From contig CM070913.1 in the NCBI GenBank assembly GCA_036417435.1, forward strand, positions 22,784,680-22,848,679: a stretch of 64,000 bases of DNA. Direction: 5' to 3'. This stretch comes from Inia geoffrensis. Lineage: Eukaryota; Chordata; Mammalia; Artiodactyla; Iniidae. Shown here piece after piece: positions 57,966 through 64,000 of this stretch. Position numbers and translations under genes: made by a program. How positions within the stretch are numbered: position 1 is the stretch's first letter; the number at the start of each line of letters is the position of its first letter. The notes beneath the pieces are model-generated. The model was not told where the DNA came from, did no database searches, and saw only the letters and a program-made list of their open reading frames with translations.

Positions 57966-60900
57966 AGTAACAATTAGAATACTAAATGATTGAGTAGAAA
58001 GGAGGGCTCTCAGGGAATGCAACCAGGGACAGGTACTTTTTGTTGATCCTGTGGAAACCTGAGAAGGGTAAAGACAAGAGGAGCGGATGCAAAGGGAGCA
58101 ACCAGAGAGTCCCACAAGGGACTCAGGTCTCTGGGAAAAGTATAGGAGAAACAAGATGAGGCTAAAAAGGAGATTGCACTAACCTATTTCACAATTTTAC
58201 TTTTTTCCTATTGCAGTGATCCTTTTTTTATATCCGTTATTGCCTACCTCGGGGAATTCAGGGGAACTTCTTGCTTACCTAGGGGAGTTCAGGGGAACCT
58301 CTTTTCTTCCCCAATAGATTCCTACCCTAAAGTTAGAAACGTGTATCAGACTATATGACCAAGTATTGCCATGCTAAAATGTCTGAGGGATAAGCAGCTT
58401 CATATGTGCTTAGTTAGTAAAAGTTAGTAATCGTTAGTAATTGTTAGTAAAAGTTGTAATACCAGATTCAGAGGGAAGATCCCTCTTTCTATTGTTGATG
58501 ATGAGAAACAGAATTAAACCCGGAACAGCTACTCCCCTCCCTAAAACCTCCATTTTCCCAGTGACACCAACATAAAAGACACATACTAGGCAAAAACTGG
58601 CAGAAAGGCTGACTGGCAAAGATTCTCATGAATTTTGTAGGGCTAGTAGTAAAGCACATCAGTCCATTCAATTAGGATGTTGCACCTAGTGAAGTCTTCC
58701 AGGGATCAACTATGCAAGAAGTAGCTCTGAATTAAAACTTATTAGCTCATGAAGTGAAAATTCAGCCTGGTTTTCTGCCTGTACTTGGCTTATCGCCAAC
58801 ACTAATTAACCCTCTTGGATCTTTCATTCAGCGAAAATTATTGCGATTATTAGCACCACAGGGCTCTGTAGATATTTTAACTCATGGCTATTTGTCATGG
58901 TTGATGGCTAATTCAATGCCTTTTTCACAAAGTTATTGTCTGTAGAAGATATTGATGTATAGATAAACCATAATTGTACACTGTGCTTCATTCATGAACT
59001 TGGCTTGGTTCTTCAAGTCACGCCCTTGTTATTTCAGACCCCACCCTGATGACTGTGATATTCCTTCTCTGCTCACTAAAGCCATCTCAGGGTAACGGAA
59101 GGGCTTTTCTAGCTCTGGGACACTTGTACTTCCTGGGCTTCATTTGGACTATGGTCCTAAATCTATTTGGATGAGCAACTGGCATACAGATTCCAGTATA
59201 TGAGGAATGGTTTCTCTAATATTCATGTTTTTAAAAATTAGTTTAATCTTGATTATCTGAAAAGGGAGAGAAATGTATAGCTAGAGTTTGGCCAAACTTT
59301 ATAGAGTTTGAAGAAACCTTTCAAAGAAGACTTTATCATTCACATTTTATATTTCATGAGAATAGAAGTAATCATCTTGTTATCATAGAATATTTTAAAG
59401 CATTAGAATCAAGTGGATTGAGCTACAAGTTTGAATGTGTTTTATTTCCAAATAAGCCAGTTTGCTCTGCTTTATTTTAAAATAGTTGGACATCGGGCCC
59501 CCGGCCCAGCTGATATGCACCAGGTACATAGCAGTGTGGCTTAAATGTTCCTGTTATTCTTATTGGTCAGCAGGTGCCGTGGCAGTTGTTTAATGTGTTT
59601 AATATCAAACCCCTAGCCCCTTGGGACATCAGGAGAGGAAACAGGAAAGATGAGTGCAAATACATCCCTGACACTATTTCTAAAACCACAAGTGCAAGTT
59701 CTCCTGTCAGAAACATCTTCTTAATATAGGGTAGTTTACCACTGCTAAAACAAAATAATGAATTTTATTGAAAATGTAAAATTATAGGTACACTATTACC
59801 ACAAAGCTTTAACAAATAACAACGGTACAAGGTGCTAATTTTTTTAATGCCTTCCTGAACCTCAATCACCAGAAAAAGTTTAACCACAAACTCTCATTGG
59901 GTTATATTACTTGCTGACACAATGCCCAGTGACAAGGGTACAAGTAAATTTGAAGGACAGTGACTGACCTTATAGAAGTCTACAGTTTCAGCTCATGAAA
60001 AAATAATATAAATGCATGAATTCAAGATATGTTTGCCTGAAACTAGAAAATCTAAGGTGAAATTTTTGGTTGCAGCAGCCCTCCGAACGAAGAATATTTT
60101 TAAATAGGCTTTTTGCTCTTAGAAGTAGAGACAGATAAAACCTAACGGTAATCGGTGTTTTAACATTATTGCAGTCAGTGTTTTGAATTCTGCTTTGACC
60201 CACAGTAAAAAGGAATTCTACCTAGCCTATTGATATGTTCTCAATGGATATTTTCTTTGGTTTTTTTGATATTATCATCTAAGCTTTGATGGAGTTGATA
60301 ATGTTCCGATAAACTGTGTTATGCTTAAAAATTATTTGAAAATATCTATAAATTTCCTTTCAAACATAAAGCTTTCCAGAACTCTCTTTCTGAAAAATAG
60401 CTCACAAACCTCAAGTCCTTGAAAAGATACTAGAAATTATTTCAGTGTGTTTACATGTTCTAGTAGTTCTGCAAAGAAAAATCCATAAAATATTTCTAAA
60501 AATTTCAGTAGTTATCCGACATAGGTTTTCCATATAGTGGAATAAATGAGAAACTGCTTACATATCACTTCTTTCAAACAAGAGGGTCAACCACTTTCAT
60601 GACAGTTTTCTAAATTTCACTGACTTAAAATTAATTATTGTTTGGAATAAGCCAAGTACAGACAAAAAACCAGGGCTAAATTTTCCCATGATGAACTAAG
60701 TAATTTTACTTTAGGGCTATATCTTCCATAGCGGTCTTCTGCCATCTGACATTTGACCTTTCTTGTTACTTGACAGTGCTTCCAAATATTTTTATGTGGC
60801 AAATACTGGACTCCATTTTGCTTACAATGATCCATAAGGTATGTTTCTGTCTCTAAGGAAAATCAAACTGTTATCTCTTTGTGGTTCCTGTGAATTGTTG

Positions 60901-63328
60901 AAATCCTCAGTTTTGAACCAGTTTATTCTATGTAATAAGTCTGTTTTTCTAGGCTGGCAGGCTAGAAAATGAACTGAACAGTAGATGGGTATCCATTTCT
61001 GAAGGTAGCAACTCAGAGGGCATTGATGGTGTTAAGGATTACTCTAAAATTACCAAGATGCAAACAACTATATGTATGCATATAGCTGATTCACTTTGTT
61101 GTATAAAAGAAACTAACACAGTATTGTGAAGCAATTATACTCCAATAGAGATCTATTAAGAAAAAAAGAGATCTTTTATGTCTATAAGTTTGGTTATTTA
61201 GTTTGCCATTGTGGATCTGAATCTATTTAGAGAAACTGCAGGTTTTTATGAGCCCACCTCTTATATCAGCAGTTGGCTGAGGTTACCTAAGAAAAACGCC
61301 ACCATTCCTGACGGAAAAATACTCAGGCAGTTACTATTAATTTAACCTGCAGACGAACCAGAATGTCTGCCAGTTTAGCAACTGAGTTTATTCACATATA
61401 CTTGTCAAGTTCACCCAGAAGACAGGAAACTAAGAACTCACTGTCAAGGATACACAGATAAGTGTTTCGAACAGTTTTGGTGATCAAGTCTCAAACTCTG
61501 TGTAAGAACCTTTCCGAGGATGGACTTAAGAGGCTCTACCGAAAGGACATCCTTTCTACAATGGGACCATATTTTCAGAACTAGGGATTTGAATATATCT
61601 ATCTAACCCAGATTCTGCCCTGGTAATGGAAGATTTTAAATGGTGGCTGCTCCAGAAATTCTCAGCCAGGGCATCACCATCCCCATAGGCTACATTAGCT
61701 TTTACTGATAAAGCTCTTTTTGCACCACGTTGTTCCCCTACAACTCTATTCTTAAGCCTGGAACTTCTAACATTAGGCATACCTTTGGATTTTTGCTGCA
61801 TGTTTTAAAGCAAACATGCTTACCAGGAAGAGTGATTCGTTAGCTGTTTTCAGCTACAACAAATTGGTAGCAACAAATTGGTACTAGCACTGTAGAAAAG
61901 TATCAAAAGAGATAAAAGGGGGCTCTGAGATAAAGTTCTGACTTGCACTAAAAAGAAAATTCCTTGCTCCACCTTCAGTTAATGTCAAAGAAAAAAGATT
62001 CAAGGAGATAGTCTTCCCTCCATGATATAACAGACATGTCATAAAATTATTCACCTAGACAGCAGTTTAGGGGCTGTAGGGAATATGTGGCCATATAAAA
62101 AGCTTCACTATTTCCAATTACATAGGAGAAGCTGAGGACATATCATGTTTACAAAAAGTCTGCAAAAAAGCATCTTTTGTTTCTTCCTTAAGAAAGCTTC
62201 ATGATAAAACCTACTATTGTTAAGAATGTTATAGATTTACTCATAGACACCATGGCTACAGTATAAATGTAGTTCTGGAAACTCACTCCTGGAATGGATA
62301 TCATAAAAATATTCACTCTATTTAATTCTAATATAAATTCATTTCAGATCCAGTTAAACAGGAATATTTTTAAAGTAATCAGAATTAAGTGATATTTGCT
62401 GTAACAAACAAAAAATATTATTCAAGATCTAGTCTACTCTTTAGGCTTTTCTTAATTAGTACTGGGTTTTACATATGCTCTCAGTATCAGGACAAGAGAA
62501 AGGCCCTAAATAGATAAAAACTTCTATTTCTGCCTATATATACCCCTTTCATTGGGACTCTGTGATTTGGAGAAGACATCCCTGTTGCTTGGGTCACTCA
62601 GTTCAATTTTGCCTTTAAATGTGCCTGGGGCCAATTTTGTCAATCATATTAAAAGAAACTAGACTCATAAAGATTATGGATAGAATGGGAAAAACGTTTG
62701 TTTAACCTTCTTTCAACTCTTTCATACTTTGGCATGTAGCCTGTATTAGTGTCCTGAAATCTCAACAAGTTACATGCAAAAAATTATTCCAAACAGAAAG
62801 CAGTTGTAAGAGAAAGTAGAATTTGTAAAGCTGTACCCATTAAAATAAAAATTACCAAACTTGATTTTCTTCCACAATGGCCTAGACTTGAAAATTGGTG
62901 CATTCAATGAATGCATTCTTCGGGTGATGATATTTCAAAGCTGAAAATGAGGATGCTTGCTGTCAGTCTTTAATCCAAGGTTAAAGATCAGCGCAAATTT
63001 TCACCCTTGACAACCGTGTCAAACAGTCATAATTTATAGTGATATACAAATGTTCATCATAAGTTATACAAAGGATTTTTTTGCAGTAATGATATTTGTC
63101 TTTTCTTCATATTTATTATTATACTCCCACACAAGTAGGAGTGCCAAAAACAAGAGATTTGTGTGCCTAATGTTAGCTTACCTATATTCAAACCTCATAC
63201 AAGAAAAAAAACACACTGACATTTCCCAAGAGACTATGAAATATTGATTAATTTACAGAATGGGATAATCTAGATTCTAGAAGATTCACAATCACAGTTG
63301 GATAATAGCTTAGTAAATAATGTAAGTA
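57966..63328. other. Upstream intron, distal part, no gene seen
   Basis: Contains two short tandem duplications (58241-58302 and 58413-58455) and a short LINE-1 3' end at about 61060-61165. Small open frames (for example 59988-60203, 61556-61801) show no recognisable domain. No RAB27B 5' exon or CpG-rich promoter is visible. Confidence 0.55.
61060..61165 (+). repeat. LINE-1 3' end, sense
   Basis: 'gctgattcactttgttgtat', 'gaaactaacacagtattgtg' and 'aagcaattatactccaatag' plus an A-rich end. A short, 5'-truncated cetartiodactyl-type copy. Confidence 0.85.
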
Positions 63329-63702
63329 GGGCTTCCTGGTGGCACAGCGGTTAAGTATCCGCCTGCCAATGCAGGGGACACGGGTCGAGCCCTGGTCCGG
63401 GAAGATCCCACATGCCACGGAGCAACTAAGCCCGTGCACCACAACTAACTGAGCCTGTGCTCTAGAGCCCATGAGCCACAACTAATGAGCCCATGAGCCG
63501 CAACTACTGAAGCCTGTGCACCTAGACCCTGTGCTCCACAACAAGAGAAGCCACTGCAGTGAGGAGCCTGAGCACTGCAAAGGAGAGTAGCCCCACTGGC
63601 CTCAACTAGAGAAAGCCCGCGTGCAGCAGTGAAGACCCAATGCAGCCAAAAATAAAAATAAATAAATAAAATAAATTATTTAAAAAATTTGTTAAAAAAA
63701 AA
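63329..63702 (+). mobile_element. CHR SINE, long form
   Basis: 'gggcttcctggtggcacagc' start and 'gcagccaaaaataaaaataa' end with a long A-rich tail. The flanking repeat AAATAATGTAA(G/A)TA is at 63315-63328 and 63703-63716. Confidence 0.94.
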
Positions 63703-64000
63703 AAATAATGTAAATAACCAAATGCTGGAGAACAAAAAGGACTAAAGTCAACATGGATTTAATTAGAAATATTGACTGGGATATTTGTAGACATGGATTA
63801 TGTGTCTAACTCATAGATGAGTCATTAAAATGTTGTTTAGAATTTTTCCTTCTCCATCTATAATAACCAGAACACAAATAACTGAGCTATTGGCATATTA
63901 CAAGAAGCTTTTATGGAAAAACATATTTTTTCAGAACTAGATGTCTGAAATGATGCATCCATAACAAAGAAGACTTTAAACGCCTGAATCCAGAAGGAAC
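63703..64000. other. Right edge of the window
   Basis: About 300 bases of AT-rich sequence after the last SINE. No gene, repeat or regulatory site recognised. Confidence 0.5.

Noticed and set aside
61556..61801. 81-codon minus-strand frame, basic N-terminal half
   Set aside because: Composition looks protein-like, but no motif, no splice-like borders and no neighbour to link it to.
1..64000. CRISPR arrays, operons, phage or bacterial systems
   Set aside because: The window is mammalian nuclear DNA with spliced genes; the repeats seen are SINE/LINE copies, microsatellites and tandem duplications, not spacer arrays.

Overview
This is a stretch of mammalian nuclear genome, almost certainly from a cetacean. 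The key evidence is ten copies of tRNA-Glu-derived CHR SINEs. Seven are the short form ending in 'gtaccgc' plus a poly(A) tail, and three are the long form ending in 'gcagccaaaaataaat'. Several keep clear target-site duplications. Cetartiodactyl-type LINE-1 3' ends are also present. Coding sequence is well under 2% of the window, and the rest is intron, UTR and intergenic sequence. I cannot name the species.

Two genes are recognised, arranged tail to tail. (1) CCDC68 on the + strand: only the last two coding exons are present (1669-1745 and 4178-4235). The rest of the gene lies to the left of position 1. (2) RAB27B on the - strand: all five coding exons are present (28225-28377, 26329-26414, 21609-21712, 18977-19100, 17682-17871). 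Joined, they give 657 nt, or 218 codons plus a stop, which is the usual family length. All five GTPase motifs and the C-terminal Cys-X-Cys prenylation motif are intact. This tail-to-tail order agrees with what I remember of human 18q21.2.

Layout. 1-5.1 kb: CCDC68 last intron and last exon, followed by Tigger-like DNA transposon remnants that supply candidate poly(A) signals. 5.1-11.3 kb: intergenic, with an exact 143-bp tandem duplication, two opposed CHR SINEs and a 5'-inverted LINE-1. 11.3-17.7 kb: probable long RAB27B 3' UTR carrying two sense-strand SINEs. 17.7-28.4 kb: the RAB27B coding exons and introns. 28.4-64 kb: no RAB27B exon seen. This is presumably the large intron upstream of the start-codon exon, filled with LINE-1, L2, MIR, MER5-like and MER21-like LTR copies, SINEs and microsatellites.

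I found no new multi-gene system. The items most worth checking are a Gly-to-Ser change at the last exon junction of RAB27B (Ser156), an open frame with good splice sites on the opposite strand of the upstream intron (31516-31837), a tail-less LINE-1 fragment flanked by a 14-bp direct repeat (37927-38347), and the exact 143-bp duplication (6461-6746).
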